64,000 nt of DNA. Origin: Anolis sagrei (Eukaryota; Chordata; Lepidosauria; Squamata; Anolidae). A program made the translations under genes and the position numbers. Within the stretch, counting starts at the first letter, position 1; the number at the start of each line of letters is the position of its first letter. The stretch is taken from NCBI RefSeq assembly GCF_037176765.1, contig NC_090023.1:145210866-145274865 (forward strand). Reading direction: 5' to 3'. Positions 1 to 11,200 of the stretch are shown here, piece after piece. A model generated the notes under the pieces. It had not been told where the DNA came from. It searched no databases and saw nothing but the letters and a program-made list of their open reading frames with translations.

Positions 1-52
1 CTCACTCAGGGTCAACCTAAGTCTGAAATGACTTGAAAGCACACAACAACAA
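1..52 (+). repeat. 3' tail of a Sauria-type SINE (BovB-like tail)
   Basis: The first 52 bases read as the end of a Sauria SINE. There is a degenerate 'GTCTGAAATGACTTGAAAGC' stretch followed by an ACAACAACAA tail, which matches the known BovB-like 3' end of this squamate SINE family. The body lies left of the window. Confidence 0.55.
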
Positions 53-297
53 TCCTATCTCATCAGTCAAAAGCAGGCCCACACTTTTCATTAAAATACT
101 AATAAGTTTATATTTGATAAAATTGTTCTTCATTTTATTTATTGCATTGTTTTAAAGTGTTTTTTGCACAACAAATAAGATATGTGCAGTCTGCATAGGA
201 ATTCATTCATATTTTTTGTCAAATTATAATCTGGCCCTCCAACAGTTTGAGGGACTCTGACCTGGCCCTCTGTTTAAAAAGTTTGAGAACCCCTGTT
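53..297 (+). mobile_element. hAT-type DNA transposon, 3' terminal fragment (copy 1)
   Basis: The segment ends in a hAT-like terminus (reverse complement begins CAGGGGTTCTCAAACTTTTT) and closely matches 57966-58195 over its length. Both copies start at the same 'AATCCTATCTCATCAG' boundary although their left neighbours differ. It is non-coding and the autonomous family was not identified. Confidence 0.5.
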
Positions 298-834
298 CTA
301 CATTGTAGTTGCACCCTAAGAGTAGCTGTGACACTTCCAGTCACCAGTCTAAGAAAGTAAAACTGAGATATTTTGAAGTTATAGGGGGTTGTTCAGTGTG
401 GAGCTATTTATGTACATTTGGAATGATGTTATTGCAATTTTCAAGCAAAAACAAGAAACTACATATTTTGGGGGATGAGAGGGGTGGGAGTAGATTTCAA
501 GTTGATGGCAGACAATTCTGAAAGCACAAAAATAGATCCACGAAACCATCAGTAACCACATAAAATCAGCAGCATTAAACCCTCCACACCATTCTGTATA
601 AACCCTATTGTCTGACTCTAAGATAACATATCAATCAACCAACAAGTTAATTAACAATAACTTAGTGAATTGAACAATTTCGTTTATCAGTGTTTGTGCT
701 AATGAATTAATTTTCCCAAGTCTACCATTTAATATTATCAAATTAATGTTCAAGCCTAGCAGTCCAAGCTGTGGCACAGCAGACTTTGCTGCCTCATTTG
801 TCTGAGACTGTATTCTCAGCTAACTAGTGTGTAC

Positions 835-1362
835 TAGGCCTGGGTAACAACGGAAAAATTTGTTTCTAAAATCGATTTGTATTTGGGGTTTTTTTTTTGT
901 TTCGATATTTAAAATAATTACAAAATTTTCCTTTTTAAAAGTTCGATATTTACGAAATTTCGTAAATGTGAAAAAAATTACAAAACATTAACGAATCAAT
1001 TTCCGAAACAATAACGAATTGATTCGTTAATGGCGGACGCGACCGCGAAATACGCTAAAAAACCTCCAAAAACTTCTGAAGCTTCCCTCTCCCTCTGTTG
1101 TTGACTGTTGGTGTGATATTATAATTTTTTTTCACTAATTAAACAAAAAACTTGCCCCAGACATGCGGAAATAATAATGAAACGACCTCAGAACAATAAC
1201 GAAACGAATACAATAACGAAATACGAAGCATTTACAAAACGTGTTTAAAAATTCGTTTTTTAAAAAAATTGCTCCAGAATGGTTTGTTATCGTTTTGTAA
1301 TTGAAAAAATTAACGAATTATTAACGAATTACGAATTAACGAAACGAAACCGCCCAGCCCTA
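835..1362. mobile_element. Non-autonomous hAT transposon (MITE) with perfect 8-bp TSD
   Basis: The element begins TAGGCCTGGGTAAC and ends with the near inverse GCCCAGCCCTA. It is flanked by GTGTGTAC on both sides (827-834 and 1363-1370), a perfect 8-bp target duplication. The interior is very AT-rich and built from repeated AACGAAAC/AACGAATT motifs in both orientations. No transposase is present. The 8-bp duplication and TAGGGCTGGGC-like ends are typical of hAT. Confidence 0.75.
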
Positions 1363-1370
1363 GTGTGTAC

Positions 1371-2384
1371 AGCTAGGACTACTGTGTTCAAATTGGACTA
1401 CACACTCAAGAAACTGCATTCTTTCTATATGAGTACTTTTTAATTTTAAACTAAGGCTCTTGGTCTGTTAACCTAAGATCACATTCCAGACGAATTAAGG
1501 AAGCCATGGCTCTGAGTCTGCAAGTACTGAGTAGAGCTATGAGCAATAAGGTGACTTGGTGGTCTCTCATTCATAGGGTCATCATAAGGTGGGTTTCAAC
1601 GTTGTATTTTTTTTCCTTTGTACCTCTGCAAAACTAAAATCCTCACTATTGCAGAAATATTATGAGCACTGCCTCACCTTTGTGTTGGAAACAAGACAAC
1701 TGGCAGGAATTTAATACCTTGAATATTTTTTTCTAATACTGCACCAACTGTTGTTTTCCAGGCTATTAACAAGTCTGTCACTTTGTTTCCTACAATTGCA
1801 ATATCTCTTTCTCTGCTTTGTTTCCTCACAATTTCTTCCAGTTGTCAATTCCAAAAAATCCCTGACTGTTTTCTCCACGAATTCTGCTTAGCCATCAAGG
1901 ACCCGTGGAGCAGTCTCTCCGCTAGCTGCTATTGCCACAGGGCTTTACTTCCAGCGCCGAGACTCAACACAACTTGAATATCTCTCAAAGACATTACAAA
2001 GTGTTTTCTTTCCCCCAGGAATGCTTCAGGAATCCACATAGTATAAAATACATTTTTTAAGGTTTAGGAATTAGTACGGATTAGATTATCATTTCCTGGA
2101 CATTTATATTTTGGATTCTAAGCATGGATCCCAGAAGAAGCTCAAGTCCTACTACAACTAGGATGAGGGACTGGCCTTCCTCCTGAAATGATATGGCAAA
2201 ACTGTTCCTATCTAGCTGCACCTGCTCAGAATTAATACTACTAATTATTAAACATTAACAAACATTAAAATGGATGTTGTCGATCCTTCTCACGAACACC
2301 AGTTTGCTTACAACCCACCTGATGCACACTCACATTAGAGTAGGGAATTTCTTTGCATTTTCTTCACTGACTTGCCCAAACATG
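1371..2384. other. No recognised feature
   Basis: AT-rich single-copy-looking DNA. Only short chance open frames were seen, and no repeat family was recognised. Confidence 0.5.
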
Positions 2385-3005
2385 AATCAAAGAATATGAA
2401 AAGCACTGCAGACTAATTCAACCAGAGAAGTCAGCCATAGCAGAGCACTCGATGAACCAACCTGGACACAGAGTACACGTTGATGCTGGACCACTCCAGC
2501 AACCACCATATCAGACTACACAGAGAAGCCATTGAAATCCACAAGCATGTGGACTGTTTCAGCAGAAAGGAGGAAACTATGAAAATGAACAAAATCTGGT
2601 TACCAGTATTTTAAAAACTCTAAAATCAGGACAATAAATAAAGAACAACACTCAAAAAAATAGAAGAATTCCAGACTTGAATCAATCAGTGCCAGCTAAC
2701 AAGGGATTCCCCCAGGCAGTAAGCAGCCAGACCTTGAAGCTGAAAGATTATTCAATTCTAATCAAGGTGGCCAATTGCAACTTTCACATCTGCCTCAAAC
2801 AGAGAAGAGTTCTTTCTTCCACCCTGGATATTCCCCAGATATATAAACCCCAATTGCCTAGTTTCCAACATACCTCACAAACTCTGAGGATGTCTGTGAT
2901 AGATGCAGGTGAAACGTCAGGAAAGAATGCTTCTGGAATATGGACATACAGCCAAGAAAACTCAAAGCAACCCAGTGATTCCAACCATGAAAGCCTTTGA
3001 CAACA
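2385..3005 (+). mobile_element. Penelope-like element, 3' end of ORF plus terminal repeat
   Basis: Translating the start in two frames gives a degraded Penelope C-terminus: EKHCRLIQPEKSAIAEH, then HHIRLHREAIEIHKHVD and RKEETMKMNKIWLPVF. This corresponds to the region at the end of the GIY-YIG endonuclease domain in Penelope-like elements. It is followed by the family's characteristic terminal sequence ('GAAACGTCAGGA... ATGAAAGCC'), also present at 54630-55045 and 62183-62910. Several disablements are visible and the reverse transcriptase part is absent. Confidence 0.7.
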
Positions 3006-3222
3006 TGTTCACTGACTTTGCTCAGTAATCGTTGCAAGTCTTTGAGGTTTTCTGCTTTCTAAAATTGTTGATGTTCCTTCTCAGATTTTCACTCCGCTGT
3101 CCTCTGAGCCTGATCCAGCTTTGCATTAGATGTTCAGCATACAAGTTAAACAGAGAAGAGTTATATAAAAAAAGTCTTGTCTGACCCCTCTGACAAGTGG
3201 AAACCATTCCATTGCTCTAGGA

Positions 3223-3343
3223 TAATGTTTCTCAAAGGTGTTTGGACTTCAGCTTCCAGAAATCCCAGCCAGTTTACCAACTGTTAGGAATTGTAGGAGC
3301 TGAAGTCCAAAACATCTGGAGGGGCACAAATTGAGAAATTCTG
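3223..3343. mobile_element. Palindromic hAT-Charlie MITE
   Basis: About 121 bp that folds on itself: 'ATCCCAGCCAGTTTACCAAC' faces its inverse. The ends match CAGTGGTTCTCAACC-type hAT-Charlie termini. Flanks CTCTAGGA (3215-3222) and CTCTAGGG (3344-3351) form an 8-bp duplication with one mismatch. Confidence 0.75.
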
Positions 3344-3351
3344 CTCTAGGG

Positions 3352-4009
3352 ATATCTGCTGTCGGAATAGGACAAAGTGATACATGCCTTAATTACTGAG
3401 TATTTAAAACAAGGTACTTTATGTAGAAAAAGCATCCAAAAGCATCAGCCAGTTCAATTTGTTACAGAAACAGGATGCAAGACTTCCACTGAACAGATGT
3501 CACATTGGCTCCATCAATGGTCTGCTTAAGGGTATAGTTCAAATATTGGCTATAATTTTAGAATCAGGCTGCAAGAACTTCATGACATGGGGGCAGGCTT
3601 CTTTTGGCATCCCGAGGAAGGGCCTTTAATTCTTTCCCACTACCACGAATGGCAGAACGCAGGGATGGTTTTTTTGGCGGGGTTACCTAGGGAGGCCAGC
3701 CCAGTTCCAGCTGCAGTGGCCTTCTGCCAACAGGCGAAGTCATGCTTGTTCAAGACAGAGGCTTGGCTTTTACATTGCCTTCCATTGTTTTTGATTGAAG
3801 TTATACCCAAAGGGTCATGGCCATTATTCCATGTTATTTTCTTTTTTGTGATTTGCCTTAGGAGTATACTTTTGGGTTTTACTGCTGTAAGCTGCTTTCC
3901 TTTGTAGTGAACAGATAGGCTATAAAAGTAAGAACTGTTCCCTTTCTTATAAAACTCCCTCACCATTTTGATTTTGGTTTTTTTCTAAGCAGTAGGCTTG
4001 AAAATTTTA
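3352..4009. other. No recognised feature
   Basis: Unique-looking sequence with overlapping chance open frames of about 106 residues on both strands. No motif supports coding. Confidence 0.45.
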
Positions 4010-4680
4010 TCTTTAGTTTATTTAGAGTATTTTACCCCACTTTTCTCTGCATTGCAGACGCAAGGCGGCTTACATCATAAAAAGATACAAATTTCAACAA
4101 TACAAAATTTGTAAACAATAAAATAAGACCATGTTTTTGTTTGTTTTTTGTTTGTTTGTTTGTTTTGTCGTGTCAGGAGAGACTTGAGAAACTACAAGTT
4201 GCTTCTGGTGTGAGAGAATTGACTGCCTGCAAGGACATTGCCCAGGGGACGCCCAGATGGTTTGTTTTTTTTTTATCATCCTTGTGGGAGGCTTCTCTCA
4301 TGTCCCCACATGAGGAGCTGGAGCTGATAGAGGGAGCTCATCCACACTCTCCCCGGAGTCGAACCTGTGACCTGTCGGTCTTCAGTCCTGCCGGCACAGG
4401 GGTTTAACCCACTGCACCACTGGGTAAAAACACTGGGTAAGACCATGGTAAAAACACACAACAATAAAACCAATAACATTCTTATCTGTAACTTTCTCTA
4501 CCGGAGACACCCATGCTATTTACAGACTAAAATTCCCAATAATCCTACAATGAATTACTCAAAGACTTGCTTAAATAGACACCTTTCTTAAAAGTAAGTA
4601 GGGATTGTGCCGCTTTTAATTCTTCAGGGAGGGCATTTCAGAGAGCAAGTGATGCCCTCGAAAAGGATCCTTCTCTCATG
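4010..4680 (-). mobile_element. L2-like LINE 3' fragment, split by a SINE
   Basis: The left part (4010-4123) has the LINE 3'-end signature 'ACCCCACTTTTCTC' and 'AGGCGGCTTACAT' in minus orientation. After the SINE insertion it resumes at about 4448 and runs to the 'GGGAGGGCATTTCAGAGAGC' segment, which recurs in other L2 copies here. It is an old and divergent copy. Confidence 0.5.
4134..4437 (-). repeat. tRNA-derived SINE with perfect 10-bp TSD
   Basis: Minus-strand SINE. The tRNA-like head is at the right end (GTGGTGCAGTGGGTTAAACC-like A box; GGTTCGACTCC-like B box) and the tail 'CTCAAGTCTCTCCTGACACG' is at the left. The flanks TAAGACCATG at 4124-4133 and 4438-4447 are identical, giving a 10-bp target duplication within an older L2. 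A second copy is at 46098-46344. Confidence 0.8.
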
Positions 4681-4689
4681 CTGTGGAAC

Positions 4690-5974
4690 CGCATACTTGT
4701 AAAATTTATTTATTTATTTCAAATATTTGTACCCCACCCTTCTCAACCCCCTGGGGAGAACTCAGGGTGGCTTCTAATAAAAGCACATGTGGAGATGAGT
4801 GTTTCCCCACTGGATCAGAGTGCTCACCCTGGTATGCAGCAAGGGACACAGTGCTTCAGGAAAGGGCTTTATAGGTGATAACCAGCACCTTGAATTGAGC
4901 CCAGAAACTGACAAGCAACCAATGGAGCCACTTCCGGATAGTCATGGTGCGCTCCCTGAAGTTGGCTCCCGTTAGAAGCCTGGCTGCAGCTCTTTGAACA
5001 AACTATAATTTCCAGGCACTTTTCAAGAGCAGACTTATATATAGCGTATTGCAATAGTCCAATCTGAATGTACTATTTTCTTCACTGTCTCCAGGAACGG
5101 ACGCAGTTGGTGCACTAGCTTTAACTGTGTAAAGGCCGACCGAGTCACCGCTGCCACCTGGGCCTCCAGGTTTAAAGTGGAGTCTAGGATGACCCCCAAA
5201 CTGCGCATCTGAGGTTTCCAGGGGAGTGTAACCTTGTCCATCTCAGGCTGGAATACTGCTCTCAGAACCACCTTCCAAGAGGTACCTCCTTGTCTGGATT
5301 GAGCTTCAATTTATTAACCCTCATCCAGTCCATCACTGCCTTCAGACAACAGTCCAAGGGGAGGACCGCTTCCTTGGCATCGGGAGAAAAGGAGTAGTAG
5401 AACTGGGCATCATCTGCATATAGATGACACCAAACTCAAAAACTCCGGATGATCTCTCCCAGATGCTTCAGGTAGATGTTATATAACATTAGGAATAGCA
5501 ATGAGCCTGCAGGACCCCACTGGCCATGAAGTCAAGCAGGACTCTTCCAATACCACCTTTTGGGACCGGTCCGCAAGGAAGGATTGGAAGCACTGTAGTA
5601 TAGTGCCTCCTATCCCTATCCCCTCCAGCCTTCCCAGGAAGATAACATGATTGATGGTATCTAAGGCTGCTGAGAGGTCCAGGAGTGTTAACAGGGTCAC
5701 ACTCCCCCCGTCAAGCTCTCCCCATATATTAGTGGTACTCAACTTGTGGGTCCCCAGATGTTTTTGGCCTTCAACTTTCAGAAATCCTAACAGCTGGTAA
5801 GCTGGCTGGGATTTCTGGGAGTTGTAGCCCAAAACACCCGGGACCCACAGGTTGAGAAGCACTGCCATAGATCATCCATCAAGGCAACTAAAGCTGTTTC
5901 TTTACCACGTCCTGGTATGAAGCCAGACTGGAATGGATCCAGCTAATCAACCTCATCCAAGAATCCCTGGAGTT
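4690..5974 (-). mobile_element. L2 LINE, degraded, with reverse transcriptase C-terminal remnants
   Basis: The 3' tail (TTTATTTATTT, then 'TACCCCACCCTTCTCAACCC') lies at the left. Reading leftward from 5974 gives L2 protein pieces such as LLDLSAALDTINHVIFLGRL and RSLGVILDSTLNLEAQVAAV. It has frameshifts and internal deletions and is interrupted by a hAT-Charlie MITE. It is homologous to the better preserved copy at 55140-56755. Confidence 0.8.
5730..5864. mobile_element. Palindromic hAT-Charlie MITE inside L2
   Basis: The ends are TAGTGGTACTCAACTTGTGG and its near inverse. The interior 'GATTTCTGGGAGTTGTAG' faces 'CTTTCAGAAATCC'. Flanks CCATATAT (5722-5729) and CCATAGAT (5865-5872) form an 8-bp duplication with one difference. 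It postdates the L2 host copy. Confidence 0.8.
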
Positions 5975-6015
5975 ATTTATTAGGAAGATCCTGCTTCAAG
6001 ATCTTCCTAATAAAT
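5975..6015. repeat. Perfect 16-bp inverted repeat (hairpin)
   Basis: ATTTATTAGGAAGATC at 5975-5990 and its exact complement at 6000-6015 flank a 9-base loop. It lies exactly where recognisable L2 homology ends, so it may mark a breakpoint or the end of an unrecognised element. Confidence 0.7.
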
Positions 6016-7471
6016 GGTAAGTTTGATACCCAACGGTTCCATTGCTTATGGCATAAGTAGCTAAATTAACTTATATATGTGAAGACTTTGTAATCTAAAC
6101 CACAAATGAATGTGAATAGAAATCTAATTTGGAAAGTTAAAAAGGTAAAAACACAAGCAGTATTTGTGACTTAATCCCCTCCCATATTCCATTTTGTTCC
6201 TTTTTTGTCATGCTATAAATGGATGCAAGTCTTAGGGCAGGAAATGTGTTTTTACTTGTAAAACACCATGTTACAGGGATTGCGTTATATGTATAATGAT
6301 GATGATATGGAGATAAAGCCCTTTCCCAAACTTCTTGAGGAGGACAAAAATACTCAAAGAGGGGAATACTTAATATGATGTAAAAGGATGAAGAAAAGAC
6401 AAAAGGTAGTAACACAAATAAAGGGATGTTTAATTTAAAGCAGAAAGGAACATTAACAGTTTTATGTGTATTTATGTTTCCATTAAAATTTTATGTGAAT
6501 TTTTAATAAATTATTTCCCCTAGCTTAGCAACAAAACAGGACATTTAGATGGGAACAGCAACAGTCATCAGATCATAAAATGGGTCAGAAGAACATTTTC
6601 ATTGCCTACCAGAGAAATTGCGCTTTTGGGCAATGTGCCAGATAGCATACAGATTGCAGTGGGAACCAAGAAACTTTTGCATTTCTCCTCACAGCTCCCT
6701 TATTAGTGAAAGGTAAATCAAGCTTTCAGTGTGCAGGCAAGATATTCAGGCAATCATTTAAAGGCACTTTTTAAATTAGTCTGGTGTAGAAACTGTCAAA
6801 AATATATCATATAGAAGAAAAAATAAAATAACCTGTGGATAATAAGTACAATAAGCTGTGGAACTTTTATCCGGGCACAAATGATAAACACAAATGAAAA
6901 GTACATTCAATAAAACAAGCATTATCAAGACTCTTGAGTACTATTGCCTGCATGTTTCAACAGTAAATCTATTAAAGATAGATCATGACATTATTTTAAA
7001 AAGTAGATATTTCACTGACTGTGAATGTGCTCAGTGTGCAAGGGTGAGGAGTCATAAAAGCTCTGTCTAAAATTAATATTGTGAAGATACAGAGAACTGA
7101 CAAAAAGGAATGCAACTGTTACAGGAAATAGCACTAAAAAGAGTACAAAGACATCCGTTTGAAAACAACGTTCACAGATGATAATTAGACAAGATCAACA
7201 AAATTTGCAGTGTTCCATAATATTCTGGAGAACAGTTGGGTCAGCACTTCTCCATCATTATTAAGTGACAGATGTTGGGAAAAGTTAGGTAAACTCATAA
7301 AATCTTTAGGCTGAAAAGCAAGTGGGTTTTTGCCATGTTCAATGCCACTTTCTTCTGTAAAGAAATATGTATAATCACAGCACTCTCTCTATAACACTCT
7401 TGTAGGTCTTTGGGTAGTCTTTAGGGTTGCCAGGTAGATTACGGAACAGGGCTCCTGTATGTTTAATAATT
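6016..7471. other. No recognised feature
   Basis: AT-rich intergenic sequence downstream of DNAJC15. No repeat family or coding signal was recognised. Confidence 0.5.
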
Positions 7472-7622
7472 AATGGTGGAGACTGCTTCTTCAGAGGCTT
7501 TTAAACAGAGGCTGGATGGCCATCTGTTGGGGTTGCTTTGAATGCAATTTTCCTGCTTCTTGGTAGCGGGTTGGACTGGATGGCCCACGAGGTATCTTCC
7601 AACTCTGTGATTCTATAATAGA
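7472..7622 (+). mobile_element. CR1 LINE, 3' end
   Basis: The stretch shows the CR1 3' signature: 'AGGCTGGATGGCCATCTGTT', 'GGTTGGACTGGATGGCCCA' and a terminal 'TGTGATTCTATAATA'. It is 5'-truncated to about 150 bp and lies just downstream of DNAJC15. Confidence 0.85.
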
Positions 7623-7995
7623 TCATAGTTCAGATAGATGCAACGTATAATTCTTTTGGAGATAACTATGCTATCCCCTCCCCCCTTTTCCCGGCTTTAT
7701 CAATGAGGTCCACCCTGTTATAGGGATATAATTAGACGCTTCTCTGCTGCTACTGCAGCTCTGCACTGGCTAATACGTAGCCATGCTGTGGGAGGAAGGC
7801 AGGAATAAGATATTTGTGTGGATTGTGAAAGATGAGGTGTTGTGTAGCTCTGCATAGTGGAACTATGGAAAGTCATGGCACTGATTGTGAATATTTTCTG
7901 TAGGCTAGAGTCATGCTTCAAATGTAATATCATGTAATGCACTTTTCCTGCAAGAATTGCACAAGTGAAATTCCATTCCAAACGCAGAGCTGACT

Positions 7996-8001
7996 TTTAT
8001 T
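7996..8001 (-). promoter_or_regulatory. DNAJC15: Candidate poly(A) signal of DNAJC15
   Basis: TTTATT on the plus strand reads AATAAA on the minus strand, about 157 bases past the DNAJC15 stop codon. This spacing would give a short 3' UTR. It is a motif match only. Confidence 0.45.
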
Positions 8002-8157
8002 ATTCAATCATGAAATGGAATCTTCAGTGTTTGTGGAACCATTAACAGATGCAGACATCCATAATTTTGTCCAGCATTCAACAGGAATCAACTGCGCTGG
8101 AAATCTTTTGGTGACTCATTTCCATTTTTGCACATTTAATCAGAAGTTCTGCAGTTC

Positions 8158-8228
8158 TTAATGTTTATTGCTGGATTCCAACAAGTCTTTTGCTTCATTG
8201 ATTTTTGTTGCTAAGTAGGGAGAGCCAC
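8158..8228 (-). CDS. DNAJC15: DNAJC15 coding exon 6 (last)
   Basis: Encodes [22 protein letters not shown] and the stop TAA at 8160-8158. The acceptor is CTTTAG immediately upstream (minus strand). The first two bases complete the glycine codon split across intron 5, restoring HPDKGGSPY, the signature of the DNAJC15/19 J domain. Confidence 0.95.
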
Positions 8229-11200
8229 CTAAAGAAAAAGAATAGAAAGAAAATATCACTATTTATTTATTCATTTAATCTATTTATACCCCGCCTTACT
8301 CTACCGTGAATGGAGCTAAAAGCGGGGTATAAACAGAGTAAATAAAGACAATTATTTACATATAGACAATTATTCAATGCCTTAAACACATAAAATTCCA
8401 GTAACATTAACATTAATACATATTAAGAATTTAAAACATTTAAAAACATTACATTCAATATAAATTACGCCATTCATAATCGTAGTCCAAGGACGTTCTG
8501 GAGTCATTGCACATATTCCAAATCTGTTATTGTACTGCCTGATCCCAAAGCCAAGTTTTACTTTCCTTCTGTAGGCTAGGAGGAAGGGGCTAATCTAATG
8601 TCACTAGAGAGGGAGTTCCACAGCCAAGGGGCCACCACTGAAAAGACCCTGTCCCTTATCCCCACCTGTCACCCTTGCGAGGAAGGTAGGACCAAGAGCA
8701 GGGCCTCCCCAGACGATCTTCATCACCGAGGTGGTTCATAGAGGGAGATACATTCGGACAGGTAAGCTGGGCCATAATTACAATGGATTTATCCTAACAT
8801 CATGATCCCTTGTTATGTGAATATATTTTACACATCTTTTCACAAATTAAGTTTCATGCAAGAATTTAACACAATTTCAAATGAATACCTTTTCAAAAGT
8901 ACAGGAAAGCTCCCATAGGTCTTTCCCGTGCTCCCATCCATAGCCTTGTGTCATGTCTGACTGAGGAATTAGTGTTCTGGAAGATCCATGGGCAAAACTT
9001 TGAAGTGCTACATTACACTGCAGGCTTCGTTAATAATGTTACATTTATTTATGCACACCCAGGAGCTGCTTGTGGGAATCATCCTGTTACTTCTTTTAAA
9101 ACCCCACAGGACTTGAAAATCATGTACTGTCTACTATCACATCAGAGTGAAGCACTAATGATGTCTTTCATGAATTTTTGGCCTAGTGCAGATATTATGC
9201 AGCAAGAACAGTTCCATCTTTAATGTATCCATTTTGATGTGCACTTAATAGTATCAAAAACCAGAGGTATTTTATGTCTCTCCAGTAAATTCTTTTAATA
9301 TTTTGATAACATTCTTGAATAAAATGCTTGTAGGAATACTTTTAATGCAGATTTATTAAGTGTTCCGTTCATTCTTGATTGAAGGCAAAGGCACACCAGC
9401 CAAGAGCATCACAATAAACCTATTTAAAACACAGAATGCCTTCCTCTTCCCAGTTTTCAACACTGTCATTGCTTTCCAGTCCATCTAACAATCTGATTAC
9501 AGTTCAGCAGTCTTGGTGTTTTGTTTGTTTTTTTACTCTCCCCTTGGGTGCCAACCATCTGCCTCCTGCTGCTGAAAACATCCAAAGGTCTGCTGTCATG
9601 ACTTGCAATTGCACACACCTACGTGTTTGCCTGTGAAGATGTACACAAAGCTGTTCAAGGGAATGCCATCATGTGAAAGTACCAGTGCAAACGCAGTATT
9701 AGAACACAAGGTATATGACTATGTGAAATCTCTGGTGATCTTTTTAAAAATTCTGGCACAAACTCATGCGCTAGACCCTCTCTACTCAGCCACCAACAAC
9801 TGTTTAGAGCTAGAAAAAAGGAAACATGGATGTATACACATACAGACCGAAGCACAGATATAGAACTCTTTGAAGCTCAATGCAGAACCCCATGAAGAAC
9901 ACAAATTTTATGTCTCTCACACTTGCTACAAGACTTTAAAATGCAGTCATACATATATAAAGCCATATAAATGTGGGGTGATCTAGCATGATGATGCAGT
10001 CAGGAAATTATTTTTCCATCAGAGAAACAGTGGGATGAATGGTCAAAATGTGAGACATGGCTGCATTCCCAAATGCCAGATCATGGCCACATCCAGATCT
10101 ACAATACTCACACATGCTTTACCATTCATCAAATGTCTTAGGACCAGATCAACATAGATAAGTAATAGGAAATAAACTAGCTGCAGACTTTATTTTTTGT
10201 TGTTGTTGTTGTTCATTCGTTCAGTCGTTTCCAACTCTTCATGACCCCATGGACCAGCCCACGCCAGAGCTCCCTGTTGGCCGTCAACACCCTCAGCTCC
10301 TTCAAGGTCAATCCAGTCACTTCAAGGATACCATCCATCCATCTTGCCCTTGGTTGGCCCCTCTTCCTTTTTCCTTCCATTTTCCCCAGCATCATTGTCT
10401 TATCTAAGCTTTCCTTTCTTCTCATGATGTGGCTAAAGTACTTCATCTTTGCCTCTACTATCCTTCCATCCAATGAGCAGTCGGGCTTTACTTCCTGAAG
10501 CATGGACTGGTTGGATCTTCTGGCGGTCCAAGGCACTCTCAGAACTTTCCTCCAACACCACAATTCAAAAGCATCTATCTTCCTTTGCTCAGCCTTCCTT
10601 ATGGTCCAGCTCTCATGCCAAATAGTCTTACTCATCTAAGACACTCCTACAAAATGATTGGTGTATCATCACTGGAAAGACCTAAATGGCGCTAAGTGAG
10701 AGAATTCCCAGCAGATGTTGCTCCTCATGTGGTCTTCAGCATATCCTCTGCTGCTACTCACATCAAACAGTACTAGTGTTGAGAAGCTTGCACTAGATTG
10801 AATACACTGAAAACAAGGAACTATAGAACTGTACAGTGGTATGTGAAATAATTTACAAACTAAGAGTTTCAAAGTAAAATATGTTACCAAGTTAGATAGA
10901 GAAGAACAAACACAGAGAAGTATTGATACTACATGTGTCTATTGAATAATTGTGTATTCCTTTTGTTGGAACTCAGTCACACCCTACACAAGTGCATAGT
11001 CTTCATCAAGGGAATAGACAGGCAGATGAGTTAGCTGGTAGGAAAAGGCCTTCCCCCATTGCTCACTTTGTCTGCCTGTCTCTCTATTCTCTTACTTTTC
11101 TGTTTGTTACACTGATCGTTCTCAAGGACATGCCTCTTTTTATTCAAAATTTCCAAATCGTATGGCAAGTCTGAGTCCTCAATTTTGCTCTTTTCCTGTG

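Noticed and set aside
3587-3966. Overlapping plus and minus frames of about 106 residues
   Set aside because: No domain, and both strands are open over the same stretch, which points to composition rather than coding.
4660-5440. Possibility that the 4.0-4.68 and 4.69-5.97 kb LINE pieces are one element
   Set aside because: Each has its own 3' tail, so they are two insertions of different age rather than one copy.
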